DNA of 64,000 nucleotides from Anaerocolumna aminovalerica (GTDB lineage Bacteria > Bacillota > Clostridia > Lachnospirales > Lachnospiraceae). Numbering within the stretch: the stretch's first letter is position 1; every line of letters begins with the position of its first letter. The DNA lies in contig NZ_FOWD01000020.1 in NCBI RefSeq assembly GCF_900115365.1, forward strand, positions 1 to 64,000, given 5' to 3'. The notes under the pieces were generated by a model. The model had not been told where the DNA came from, did not search any database, and was given only the letters and a program-made list of their open reading frames with translations. Below are positions 43,587 through 52,294 of this stretch, piece by piece. The translations under genes and the position numbers were made by a program.

Positions 43587-44141
43587 TTAACATTGACAGT
43601 ATATCTGATAATATCCTTGAGGATAACCGCAGATTGGACAAATTTCAGGTGCACACAATCCGCCTATAATATTACCGCAGCCTAAGCATATCCATAAAGT
43701 TTCCGTAGGTTTGCAAAATAATTCTGAATTTTGAATGTCCTCAGCCGTTCTATGAAAAGCTACATCGTGACTTAATTTTATGTTTCCTATACCGTTAAAT
43801 AATGCTGCAATATCCTGATATCCTTCTTCAAGAGCAATTCGGGAATATTCCCGGTAACTTTTTTCCGCTTTTTCAGCATCAGCGGAAGCTTCTAATAAGT
43901 TATTTAAAGTTGATGGATCACCGCCATATAATATTCTTCGAAGTCTTTCTGAGATAAATTCAGCATTTCTTGCGGCAGTATCAAAAATATACCGAATTAC
44001 CAGCAATTCATCCTGATCAGCTTTTTTTCGGAACAATTGTAATTTAGCATTTGATTGAAGTTCATTCTGCAATGCAATTTGTAAGTTTATGTAGGTTTTA
44101 CTTTGCTGAAAATCCAATATTACTCCTTTTGAATAAAGCAT
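43587..44141 (-). CDS. Rubrerythrin-like protein with degenerate ferritin-like site
   Basis: A 184-residue protein with a helical ferritin-like region and a C-terminal rubredoxin-type domain (CLGCGNIIGGLCAPEICPICGYPQGYY) whose four Cys ligands are intact. Diiron-site motifs are poor: the NAEFIS region lacks the usual ExxH and NIKLSHD has Lys where the family has Glu. The protein may therefore be a redox or structural relative instead of a peroxidase. The minus-strand ATG follows AAAAGGAGTAA-type sequence. It is separate from the rubrerythrin at 27112. Confidence 0.72.
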   Translation of the reverse strand: MLYSKGVILDFQQSKTYINLQIALQNELQSNAKLQLFRKKADQDELLVIRYIFDTAARNAEFISERLRRILYGGDPSTLNNLLEASADAEKAEKSYREYSRIALEEGYQDIAALFNGIGNIKLSHDVAFHRTAEDIQNSELFCKPTETLWICLGCGNIIGGLCAPEICPICGYPQGYYQIYCQC

Positions 44142-44451
44142 TCATATTGACTTTGTAAAATATATGGCATATTCGGTTTTTTATGTATTCATTTATTAGT
44201 TATTTTTATGATCTGAGAACATAATAATATATAAAGGAGGAGAGGCCAGTAGAAAAACTACTGCCTCTCAATGGAAAAATATATGTAAACAAGTTGGGGA
44301 ACTTGATAATTGTTATTGTAAGAAGAAACTGTGTTGAATGTTTGTTATTTCTGTGAAGTTAGTGTGAACTTTTAATAAAAAAAGGAAATTATGCAGTTTT
44401 ATGGAAAAGGAATGAAGTATAAAAAAGAGACTATAAAAAGAAAACCAAGGT
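44142..44451. repeat. Gap containing hairpin leader copy B (44230-44330)
   Basis: AAAGGAGGAGAGGCCAGTAG is followed by a strong hairpin: GAGGC/AGTAG arm (44242-44252) with CTACTGCCTC (44258-44267). Then come ATGGAAAAATATATGTAAA, the layout of copy A at 42670. No gene is seen here. The purine-rich stretch may be a ribosome site for a very short peptide or part of a structured RNA. Confidence 0.4.
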
Positions 44452-44604
44452 TTAACCCTTGGTTTCTTCTTTTGGTTCGTATGCAATTAATACAACGTCT
44501 TTATTAGAACTGTTTTTAATGGATTCTTGTAACTCATCTATTTTATCAATTTCATTTGTTGATATATGAGCTATTTTATAATCATCATATAATTTGTTTT
44601 CCAT
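44452..44604 (-). CDS. Very small acidic protein (50 aa)
   Basis: ATG 44604 has a good ribosome site on the minus strand (GAGGAAGGAGCCGTC) and the frame runs 50 residues (starts MENKLYDDYKIAH, ends EPKEETKG). It is the second gene of a two-gene minus-strand unit, 19 bases after the next feature. No family recognised. Its short length and tight spacing make it a translationally coupled partner. Confidence 0.55.
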   Translation of the reverse strand: MENKLYDDYKIAHISTNEIDKIDELQESIKNSSNKDVVLIAYEPKEETKG

Positions 44605-44623
44605 GACGGCTCCTTCCTCGTAA

Positions 44624-44830
44624 TTATTTGTCTCCGTTTAATTCATTTATACATGCTTTGATATCATTTATAGAGCTTAAATCATCTACATGTTTTGCTA
44701 CATAGTCTTTCGTATCAGAATCCAGAGAATCAAAGTAGTCATTTCCATCTTGTGAATAAGCAAAATAATTAATTAAGAATCCAGGGTAAAGAGGAGGCAT
44801 TGCTGGAGTGGGTGTTCCACTAGGGTCCAT
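44624..44830 (-). CDS. Small Pro-rich N-terminal protein (68 aa)
   Basis: ATG 44830 with CGGAGGTGAAAG upstream. The product begins with a proline-rich segment (MDPSGTPTPAMPPLYPGFLI) and continues as an acidic helical tail (DSDTKDYVAKHVDDLSSIND). No signal peptide or membrane segment is visible. I do not recognise it. A leader-core-like arrangement or a spore/cell-surface role is possible but not shown. Confidence 0.6.
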   Translation of the reverse strand: MDPSGTPTPAMPPLYPGFLINYFAYSQDGNDYFDSLDSDTKDYVAKHVDDLSSINDIKACINELNGDK

Positions 44831-45185
44831 AAACTTTCACCTCCGGGTAAAATTATTAAAAATATATTTTAAGAAAGAATGAGAATATCAAAAAATTCAT
44901 GAAATTTAAAAAAATATACTTACGAAAAACCTTAAAAAAGCTTTCATTAATTTCAATAAAATTATCATGAAAAGATTTCTCTTATAAGAAGTATTATCTG
45001 AAATTAAGAAATTATGCAATTGTGTTAAAAAAGCAATGTTGGATGAAAAAACTTTAATAAAAGTAAGGAACTTGGCTCTTTTTTTATGACCTTATTAATA
45101 TAATATAGAAAGTAATAGAATTATTTTTTATTGAAATTCAAAAGAGTCATAGATTTTAAAAATATTATGAAAAGGAGGAGTTTTT
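44831..45185. other. AT-rich divergent intergenic region
   Basis: No gene is seen. The region is very AT-rich with several TATAAT-like boxes for both the minus-strand small-protein unit and the plus-strand holin-like gene. No clear operator or hairpin is found. Confidence 0.5.
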
Positions 45186-45440
45186 GTGGAGTTCTTAAAC
45201 CAATATGTGGTGGCATTAATCGTTGGTATTTGTTTGGCTTTAGGGTACATAATCAAGCACAGTTTGGATTTTATCCCCAATAAATACATACCACTTATTA
45301 TGGGTATTGTGGGAGTATTACTAAATGTTTGGATGAATGATTGGAAATTTAATCTACAGATTCTTTTAGGTGGCCTTGCAAGTGGTCTGGCCAGTACCGG
45401 AGCTTTTGAAATGGTCAGAAATATACGGGATAAAGAATGA
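45186..45440 (+). CDS. Phage holin-like membrane protein
   Basis: An 84-residue protein starting at GTG 45186 behind AAGGAGGAG. Three hydrophobic segments (about residues 6-22, 32-50 and 58-75) and a charged tail (MVRNIRDKE) are typical of the phage_holin_5 group (Hol44-like). No endolysin lies next to it, so it may be a prophage relic or a domesticated small membrane protein. It is probably intact. Confidence 0.65.
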   Translation: MEFLNQYVVALIVGICLALGYIIKHSLDFIPNKYIPLIMGIVGVLLNVWMNDWKFNLQILLGGLASGLASTGAFEMVRNIRDKE

Positions 45441-45505
45441 GTGGTTAAAGCTGCAGAGATTTATTTTTTTATAATTGACTTCTTATCTTTCATAATGGTT
45501 TATAC

Positions 45506-45576
45506 AACAGGTGTCATTCTAAGCAAAAAAGGGATTAGCTTTGTTAACCCGATTGGTGCTTAGAGTGACACCTGTT
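45506..45576. terminator. Long bidirectional hairpin between holin and pepF
   Basis: AACAGGTGTCATTCTAAGC (45506-45524) pairs with GCTTAGAGTGACACCTGTT (45558-45576) with one mismatch around a 33-base loop, between convergent genes. It is unusually long for a terminator. Confidence 0.7.
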
Positions 45577-45605
45577 TATTATAATCTGTTCAGTTTTTCA
45601 CAAGC

Positions 45606-47408
45606 TTAACTTAATAAGGTATCTAATTCGTCAATTAATTTATTAAATAAAGCCAAGGCATCATTAACCGGTTTTGCAGTGGTCATATCCACTCCTGCAT
45701 CTTTTAATAGGGAAACCGGATCTTTGGAACAGCCACCGCTTAAAAATTGAAGATAATCTTTTACAGCAGGTTCTCCTTCCGTAAGGATTCTTCTGGATAG
45801 AGCGATAGCAGCAGAATAACCTGTTGCATATTGGAATACATAATAATTGTAATAAAAATGGGGGATTCTTTCCCATTCTAAATCAATTTCAGGATCAATT
45901 ACAATATCGTCTCCATAATACTGTTTATTTAGATCTCTATAAAGGCTGCAAACTCTTTCAGCTGTAAGGCTTTCTCCCTCTTCCACCGTTCTGTTAATCA
46001 GCAATTCGAATTCTGCAAACATAGTTTGGCGGTATATGGTAGTTCTGAATTGCTCCAGGAAATAATTAATTAAATAAGCCCGTTGGTATTTATCCTCTGT
46101 TTTATTTAACAAATATTCCATCAATAATGCTTCATTACAGGTAGAAGCAACTTCAGCAACGAATGTTTTATATTCAGTGTATATAAATGGCTGTTCCCGA
46201 TTGGAAAGGTAGGAGTGTATTGCGTGGCCCATTTCATGTGCCAGAGTAAATTCACTATCCAAATTTTCTTTGTGGTTTAATAAAACGTATGGATGTACAC
46301 GGGCGCCTGCACTATATGCACCGCTTCTCTTACCTACATTTTCATAAACATCTATCCAACGGTTGTTAAAACCTTCTTGTAAAATACGTTGATATTCCTC
46401 TCCTAAAGGCTTTACTGCTTCCATTACATTTTTCTTAGCCTCTTCATAGGTTATGGTTACATCTACATCCTTTATTATAGGAGTATAAAGATCATACATA
46501 TGAAGTTCATCCAGTTTTAATAATTTTTTACGGAGCCTTACGTATTTATGCATATAGGAAAAATTATTATGCACTGCATCAATTAAATTATGGTATACTT
46601 CAACAGGTACATTGGTTTCATCTAAAGATGCCTGAAGGGTGGAAGAATATTTTCTTGCTTTTGCATTAAAAATTAACTGTTTAACCTGAGAATTTAAAAC
46701 GGTAGCCATAGTATTTTTGTAAGTTCCATAGGAATGATAAAAGGACTGGAAGGCAGATTTTCTTAACACACGGTCTTCACTTTCCATTAAAGATATAAAG
46801 CTGCCCTGGGTTACCTGATGTGGAACGCCATCCTTATCAATGGCATCCGGGAATTGCAAATCAGCATCACCGAAAATAGAATAAATATTACCCGGTGCTA
46901 AGGTCATTTCACCTGCTAAAGCAATGATTCTTTCTTCTTCCGGTGAAAGTATATGTTCTCTTTTTCTCCGTATTTCATCCAGATGTTTCTTATAAAGGGA
47001 TAATTCCGGCTTTGCTGCATAAAAGGATTCTAACACTTCATCTGATATCTGCAGTAATTCCGGTGTTTCAAAAGATGATACACTTTGAATTTCAACTACT
47101 AAGGAATAAAACTTGCCGTACATATCCTGATAAACAGATACTTTTGTATCTTCATCGTGTTTACGGGCTGCATAATGTCCTAAATAACTCATTAATATAT
47201 TTACTTCATCACTTAATTTCAGATATTCATATAGTATCTCTGCTGATTCTCCGAGCTTTCCTTTATAGGAAGCAATTTTTTCAAGGTAAGTCTTTACGTT
47301 CTCAAACTCGGATTTCCATGCTTCATCAGATGGGTATAAGTCCTCAATTGCCCAGGTATATTGTGGGTCTAACTCACTTCTTACCGGTATTTGTGTTTTT
47401 GATGCCAT
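45606..47408 (-). CDS. pepF: Oligoendopeptidase F (M3B family)
   Basis: A 600-residue cytoplasmic zinc metallopeptidase of the M3B family cleaving short peptides. The HExxH motif is in LAHEMGHAIHSY (about residue 390), with the downstream Glu in EVASTCNEALL. N-terminal helical oligopeptidase domain (SDEVNILMSYLGHYAARKHD) and C-terminal catalytic dome are complete. The minus-strand ATG has GGAGGTTACT upstream. It is independent of the second M3 enzyme at 61094, which is only a relative. Confidence 0.95.
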   Translation of the reverse strand: MASKTQIPVRSELDPQYTWAIEDLYPSDEAWKSEFENVKTYLEKIASYKGKLGESAEILYEYLKLSDEVNILMSYLGHYAARKHDEDTKVSVYQDMYGKFYSLVVEIQSVSSFETPELLQISDEVLESFYAAKPELSLYKKHLDEIRRKREHILSPEEERIIALAGEMTLAPGNIYSIFGDADLQFPDAIDKDGVPHQVTQGSFISLMESEDRVLRKSAFQSFYHSYGTYKNTMATVLNSQVKQLIFNAKARKYSSTLQASLDETNVPVEVYHNLIDAVHNNFSYMHKYVRLRKKLLKLDELHMYDLYTPIIKDVDVTITYEEAKKNVMEAVKPLGEEYQRILQEGFNNRWIDVYENVGKRSGAYSAGARVHPYVLLNHKENLDSEFTLAHEMGHAIHSYLSNREQPFIYTEYKTFVAEVASTCNEALLMEYLLNKTEDKYQRAYLINYFLEQFRTTIYRQTMFAEFELLINRTVEEGESLTAERVCSLYRDLNKQYYGDDIVIDPEIDLEWERIPHFYYNYYVFQYATGYSAAIALSRRILTEGEPAVKDYLQFLSGGCSKDPVSLLKDAGVDMTTAKPVNDALALFNKLIDELDTLLS

Positions 47409-47843
47409 AATAGTAACCTCCGATTTTATGTAGTAAATCCCTGGTTAAGACCAGAAATTAATGCTGATATGTTAACCAAAGATTCCATACTAATAATAAA
47501 ATTATGAAAATAGTATTTACTACCTCTAATATTAGTAAATACATTTTTTACATTATACATCAAAATGAAAGAAAGGGCTACCACAATTTACAATTATAAG
47601 AAATATAATACAGTGGATTGAAAGTACCAATTTTACAAATATAATACAGTAGATTAAGGGGATTTGACCCTTAAATTGTACAGTGGGCTAGGAACAAGAA
47701 ATGAATCAGGAAACCTTGTGATGAAAAATAATTTAAAAATTTATACAATTTTTCTTTCAATTTTAAATATTTATGCTATTATATTTAGAAGATTAAACCA
47801 ATGAATAAATCCTGTATAGGATATTAGGATATGAGGAGATTTC
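47409..47843. other. Gap upstream of the methionine operon with a short direct repeat
   Basis: No gene or recognised riboswitch is seen. An imperfect direct repeat AAATATAATACAGT-R-GATT lies at 47601-47619 and 47637-47655 (period 36). TATAAT-like boxes within it could be promoters for the plus-strand operon. I looked for SAM-I, cobalamin and T-box signatures and found none. Confidence 0.4.
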
Positions 47844-49673
47844 ATGAAAATAAAAGATTATTTACTACAACATAAATTAGTCATGGACGGTGCAATGGGG
47901 ACTTATTATTCCAGATTAGTGAATAATAATAATGAGATATCAGAATATGCCAATTTGAATGCTCCGGACACCATTATAAATATTCATAAAAGCTATATAG
48001 AAGCAGGTGCCAAACTGATTCGAACCAATTCTTTTGCGGCTAACCGGGAGGCTCTTTCCATTACCAGCGGGGAACAAGAGAAGCTAATAAAAGCTTCCTA
48101 TGATATTGCCAAAAAGGCGGTGGAAGAAAGCGGAAAAGAAGTTTATATTGCCTGTGATATAGGACCCATATCGGAAAGTTCAAAAACAGAAGAAGAATTA
48201 TTGGAAGAATACAAGTTTATATGTGATGTGTTTTTAAAAGAGAAACCGGAAGTTATTTTATTTGAAACATTTTCAAGTTTTAAGTATATACGGGAACTAG
48301 TTCCGTATATTAAAGAAAAATTGCCGGATACTTTTATTATTACAAATTTTTGTTTGGATAAGAATGGTTATACCGCCGCAGGCATTAGTATAACCTCCCT
48401 TCTTGAAGAGTTAGCAAAAACAAACGAAATAGATGCAGGAGGGTTTAACTGCGGAATTGGTTCCGGTCATATGTATCACATATTGAAGAAGGTTCCTTTA
48501 CCGGATAATAAATACATTGTGATTACACCCAATGCAGGCTATCCGGAACAGTTTCAGAATCGAATGGTATTCATGGATAATGAAGGCTACTTTACGGAAA
48601 ATATGAAACGGATTGCTGGTCTTGGGGTAGATATAATGGGCGGTTGTTGCGGAACAACCCCTAACTATATTAAAAATATTAATCAGCATATTAATATGCA
48701 GGATCTGAATCGGGGAAACCGGATAACTTATTCACAACAGGTTACTCTTTCCTTAAAACATGAAAATTCTTCAGAAGAGAATAAGGAAAATAGGAGTGCA
48801 GATGGGGTAATTCATAAGAATAACCTTTATGAATTATTTCAGCCCGGCAAAAAAGTTGTAGCTGTGGAGTTAGATCCTCCATTTGATGCAAAGGATGAAA
48901 AGATTCTTGAGTGTGCCAATAAATTAAAAAACAGTACGGTAGATGTAATTACATTGGCAGATTCCCCTATGGGCAGAAGCCGTGTTGACTCCATTTTAAT
49001 GAGTGTTAAGATAGCCAGGGAAACGGGAATGGAAGTGATGCCCCATTTATGCTGCCGGGATAAGAATATGATAGCTATGCGATCCGGCATTCTGGGTGCG
49101 TATGTTAATGGTATCCGCAATATTTTAGTAGTAACAGGTGATCCAATTCCCAGTGAGAACAGACAATCTGCTACTGGAGTATTTGATTATAACTCTATAC
49201 AGCTTATGGACTTTGTAAAAGAGATGAACCGGGAACATTTCAGTGAAGAGCCCATTTATTACGGAGGTGCTCTTAATTATGGACGGGGAGATATTAATAA
49301 AATTGTAGAACGGATGCAGAGAAAAATAGATGCCGGTGTAAAATATTTTCTGACCCAGCCTATCTTTAGCAAGGAGGATGTTGACCGGATTCAAAGTATA
49401 AAGGAAAAGATAGATACAAAAATACTTTGCGGCATTATGCCTCTTGTCAGTTATCGTAATGCTAACTTTATTAAGAATGAAATTACAGGCATTCACGTGC
49501 CTGATGAAATAGTTAAACGTTATCATCCGGATATGTCAAAAGAAGAAGCGGAATGGACAGGGGCGGAGATTGCCAATGAGATTATTGAAAAGCTTAGTCC
49601 ATTTGCAGACGGATATTACTTTATGCTGCCGTTTAACCGTGTTAGTTTAATGGATAAAATTCGAATTATATAA
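47844..49673 (+). CDS. Bifunctional homocysteine S-methyltransferase / methylenetetrahydrofolate reductase
   Basis: A 609-residue fusion. Residues 1-290 form the Hcy methyltransferase (MDGAMGTYYSR, then FNCGIGSG and the zinc-binding GGCCGTTPN). Residues about 325-609 form a MetF-type MTHFR (VAVELDPPFDAKDEKILE, then TGDPIPSENRQSATGVFDYN and TQPIFSKEDVDR). It would supply methyl-tetrahydrofolate to homocysteine methylation together with the next gene. AGGAGATTTC precedes the ATG. The two domains are intact. The same fusion occurs in Lachnospiraceae and Bacillus relatives (YitJ type). Confidence 0.93.
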   Translation: MKIKDYLLQHKLVMDGAMGTYYSRLVNNNNEISEYANLNAPDTIINIHKSYIEAGAKLIRTNSFAANREALSITSGEQEKLIKASYDIAKKAVEESGKEVYIACDIGPISESSKTEEELLEEYKFICDVFLKEKPEVILFETFSSFKYIRELVPYIKEKLPDTFIITNFCLDKNGYTAAGISITSLLEELAKTNEIDAGGFNCGIGSGHMYHILKKVPLPDNKYIVITPNAGYPEQFQNRMVFMDNEGYFTENMKRIAGLGVDIMGGCCGTTPNYIKNINQHINMQDLNRGNRITYSQQVTLSLKHENSSEENKENRSADGVIHKNNLYELFQPGKKVVAVELDPPFDAKDEKILECANKLKNSTVDVITLADSPMGRSRVDSILMSVKIARETGMEVMPHLCCRDKNMIAMRSGILGAYVNGIRNILVVTGDPIPSENRQSATGVFDYNSIQLMDFVKEMNREHFSEEPIYYGGALNYGRGDINKIVERMQRKIDAGVKYFLTQPIFSKEDVDRIQSIKEKIDTKILCGIMPLVSYRNANFIKNEITGIHVPDEIVKRYHPDMSKEEAEWTGAEIANEIIEKLSPFADGYYFMLPFNRVSLMDKIRII

Positions 49674-49737
49674 ATTGGAGTTAGTTACAAATAGTGGGTG
49701 ATACCGTTGGCTGTATCATTAAGAAAGGAATGATAAG

Positions 49738-52236
49738 ATGACAAGGAAAGAATTTTTAGACTTAATAAATAGCAAGATAGTTCTTTTAGACGGAGCTACG
49801 GGAAGCAACCTTCAAAAGAGGGGGATGCCCACCGGAGTCTGTCCTGAAAAGTGGATATTGGAAAATAGCCGTATACTCATTGATTTACAAAAGGAGTATA
49901 TTGCGTCCGGCTCAGATATTCTCTATGCTCCTACTTTTTCCGGTAACCGTATTAAGTTAGGAGAATACGGTCTGGCAGATGAGATTGAAGATATAAATCG
50001 GGGATTGGTGAGGATATCAAAGAAAGCAATTGAAGAGTCAAATGCAGAAAAAAACGGACGTAAAGTGTTTGTTGCCGGAGACTTAACTATGACCGGAGAA
50101 CAGTTATACCCAGTGGGCTCCTTACAATTTGAAGAACTGGTAGATATTTATAAGGAACAAGTTGCCTATATGTTGATGGAAGGGGTAGACTTATTTGTAA
50201 TTGAAACAATGATGAGTCTGTCTGAATGCAGAGCAGCTCTTCTTGCAGTAAAGGAAACCTGTGACTTACCAGTAATGATAACATTGACCTTTGAAGAAAA
50301 TTTAAGAACCCTTAACGGCACAGATCCTGCAACTGCTATTATGGTTCTTCAGAATATGGGGGCGGATGCAGTTGGTGTAAATTGCTCTACCGGTCCTGAG
50401 AAAATGTGTGAGGTAGTAAAGCTTATGAAGGAATATGCTACCGTTCCTATAGCGGCAAAGCCCAATGCAGGACTTCCGGTTTTAATAGAATCGGAAACCG
50501 TATTTGACTGTGGACCGGAAGAATTTTCTCTGGAGGCCAAAAAGTTAGTAGAGGCCGGTGCAAGTATGGTTGGGGGATGCTGCGGAACCACACCGGAACA
50601 TATTCATCTTCTAAGCAGGGAAATAAGTAGTTTAAAGCCTCGTTCTATAAGTAAGAACAAGAAAAGAGCCCTTACAACTGAAAGAAATACTTTAAATATT
50701 GATTTAAATGGAAAGTTCCTGATTGTAGGGGAGCGTATTAACCCTACCGGTAAGAAAAAACTTCAGGAAGAGCTAAAGGCAGGAAATCTTGATACGGTAA
50801 TAACCATGGCCAATGAACAAATCGAAAATGGTGCAGATATATTGGATATTAATATGGGCATGAATGGTATTGATGAGAAAGATAGTATGGTAAATGCAGT
50901 GCAAGAGGTTGCTGCCATATCCAATGTACCTTTATGCATTGATTCCAGTTACGTTAGTGTTATTGAAGCTGCTCTTCGTATTTATCCCGGCCGGGCTTTA
51001 ATAAATTCTATTTCGCTGGAGAAAAATAAATGTGAGCAATTGCTTTCTATAGCTAAAAAATATGGTGCTATGTTTATTTTACTTCCTGTTTCAGAAAAAG
51101 GTCTGCCTAAGAACATAGAAGAGAAGAAAGAAATTATTCAAACAATTATACATGAAGCTGAGAAAATCGGATTAACAAAAGAAGATATTATAGTGGATGG
51201 CCTTGTTAACACAATTGGGGCTAATAAAAATGCCGCCAAAGAAACTGTGGAAACCATTCAGTATTGTAAAGAAGAATTAGGAGTGGCAACGATAATCGGC
51301 TTATCCAATATTTCTTTTGGACTTCCGGAAAGACAATTTATTAACAGTACTTTCTTAGCTTTTGCAGTACAAGCGGGACTTACTATGGCTATAGCTAATC
51401 CTGCTCAGGATTTATTAATGAATACAGTTTATGCAGCAGATTTATTAAGGGGAAAAGAAGAAGGGGATATTCGTTATATCCATCGTGTTACATCCAGACT
51501 AATGGTGATTACCGGCAGTAAACCGGTCAATAGGGATGAAAAAGGAAAGAGTCCATCTTCTCCTTCTGATAATAGAAATCTTATTGGAGAAAACTCAGAG
51601 AACTCCTTAGATTCAAATCCTGTTTATGAAGCAGTTATAAAAGGAAACAAAAGAAATATAGTGTATTTGGTAAAGAAAACATTGGAAGAAGGGAAAGCAC
51701 CCTCCTATATTCTTGATCATCTGCTGATTCCTGCCATTAATCAGGTGGGAATATTATTTGACAAGCAAATTTATTTTCTGCCTCAATTAATATCTTCTGC
51801 TGAAACTATGAAGCTGGCTATTGAGCTGCTGGAACCGTTATTAAAAAAAGATGAGAAAGAAAAACACCTTGGTACCATTGTCCTTGCCACCGTATCGGGA
51901 GATATTCATGATATAGGCAAGAATCTGGTAGTTCTAATGCTGAAAAATTACGGCTTTCGTGTGATCGATCTTGGGAAAGATGTACCTTCCAAGAAGATAA
52001 TTGAAGTGGCTGAGAAAGAAAAAGCGGATATTATCGGGCTATCTGCATTAATGACCACTACCATGTTAGAGATGAAAGAAGTAATTCGCCTGAATAAAGA
52101 AACCGGTCTTAATGCAAAGGTTATAATCGGGGGTGCTGTTATTACACAAAGTTATGCAGATGAAATCGGAGCGGACGGATATGGTAAGGATGCAGGAGAA
52201 ACCGTTATGCTGGCTAAGAAAATAATGGGACTATAA
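49738..52236 (+). CDS. metH: Cobalamin-dependent methionine synthase, short form (MetH-like)
   Basis: An 832-residue protein: Hcy-binding domain (residues 1-290, with LDGATGSNLQKRG, VNCSTGP and GGCCGTTPEH), pterin-binding domain (about 325-580, VGERINPTGKKKLQEELK, then NMGMNG), cap and B12-binding domain (about 630-832, GDIHDIGKNLV around residue 723, the His that ligates cobalt). The C-terminal AdoMet-dependent reactivation domain of E. coli MetH is absent, as is common in clostridia. Without a separate reactivation protein in this window, reactivation must come from elsewhere. A 64-base gap and AAGGAATGATAAG precede the ATG. Confidence 0.93.
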   Translation: MTRKEFLDLINSKIVLLDGATGSNLQKRGMPTGVCPEKWILENSRILIDLQKEYIASGSDILYAPTFSGNRIKLGEYGLADEIEDINRGLVRISKKAIEESNAEKNGRKVFVAGDLTMTGEQLYPVGSLQFEELVDIYKEQVAYMLMEGVDLFVIETMMSLSECRAALLAVKETCDLPVMITLTFEENLRTLNGTDPATAIMVLQNMGADAVGVNCSTGPEKMCEVVKLMKEYATVPIAAKPNAGLPVLIESETVFDCGPEEFSLEAKKLVEAGASMVGGCCGTTPEHIHLLSREISSLKPRSISKNKKRALTTERNTLNIDLNGKFLIVGERINPTGKKKLQEELKAGNLDTVITMANEQIENGADILDINMGMNGIDEKDSMVNAVQEVAAISNVPLCIDSSYVSVIEAALRIYPGRALINSISLEKNKCEQLLSIAKKYGAMFILLPVSEKGLPKNIEEKKEIIQTIIHEAEKIGLTKEDIIVDGLVNTIGANKNAAKETVETIQYCKEELGVATIIGLSNISFGLPERQFINSTFLAFAVQAGLTMAIANPAQDLLMNTVYAADLLRGKEEGDIRYIHRVTSRLMVITGSKPVNRDEKGKSPSSPSDNRNLIGENSENSLDSNPVYEAVIKGNKRNIVYLVKKTLEEGKAPSYILDHLLIPAINQVGILFDKQIYFLPQLISSAETMKLAIELLEPLLKKDEKEKHLGTIVLATVSGDIHDIGKNLVVLMLKNYGFRVIDLGKDVPSKKIIEVAEKEKADIIGLSALMTTTMLEMKEVIRLNKETGLNAKVIIGGAVITQSYADEIGADGYGKDAGETVMLAKKIMGL

Positions 52237-52294
52237 ACATCCGGTATCAGTTTCGGTCATTCACTAAATAAAACGGAATGAAGGAAGGATTTAT

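Noticed and set aside
47409-47843. SAM, cobalamin or T-box riboswitch before the methionine operon
   Set aside because: I looked for the conserved cores and found none; only an AT-rich direct repeat is present.
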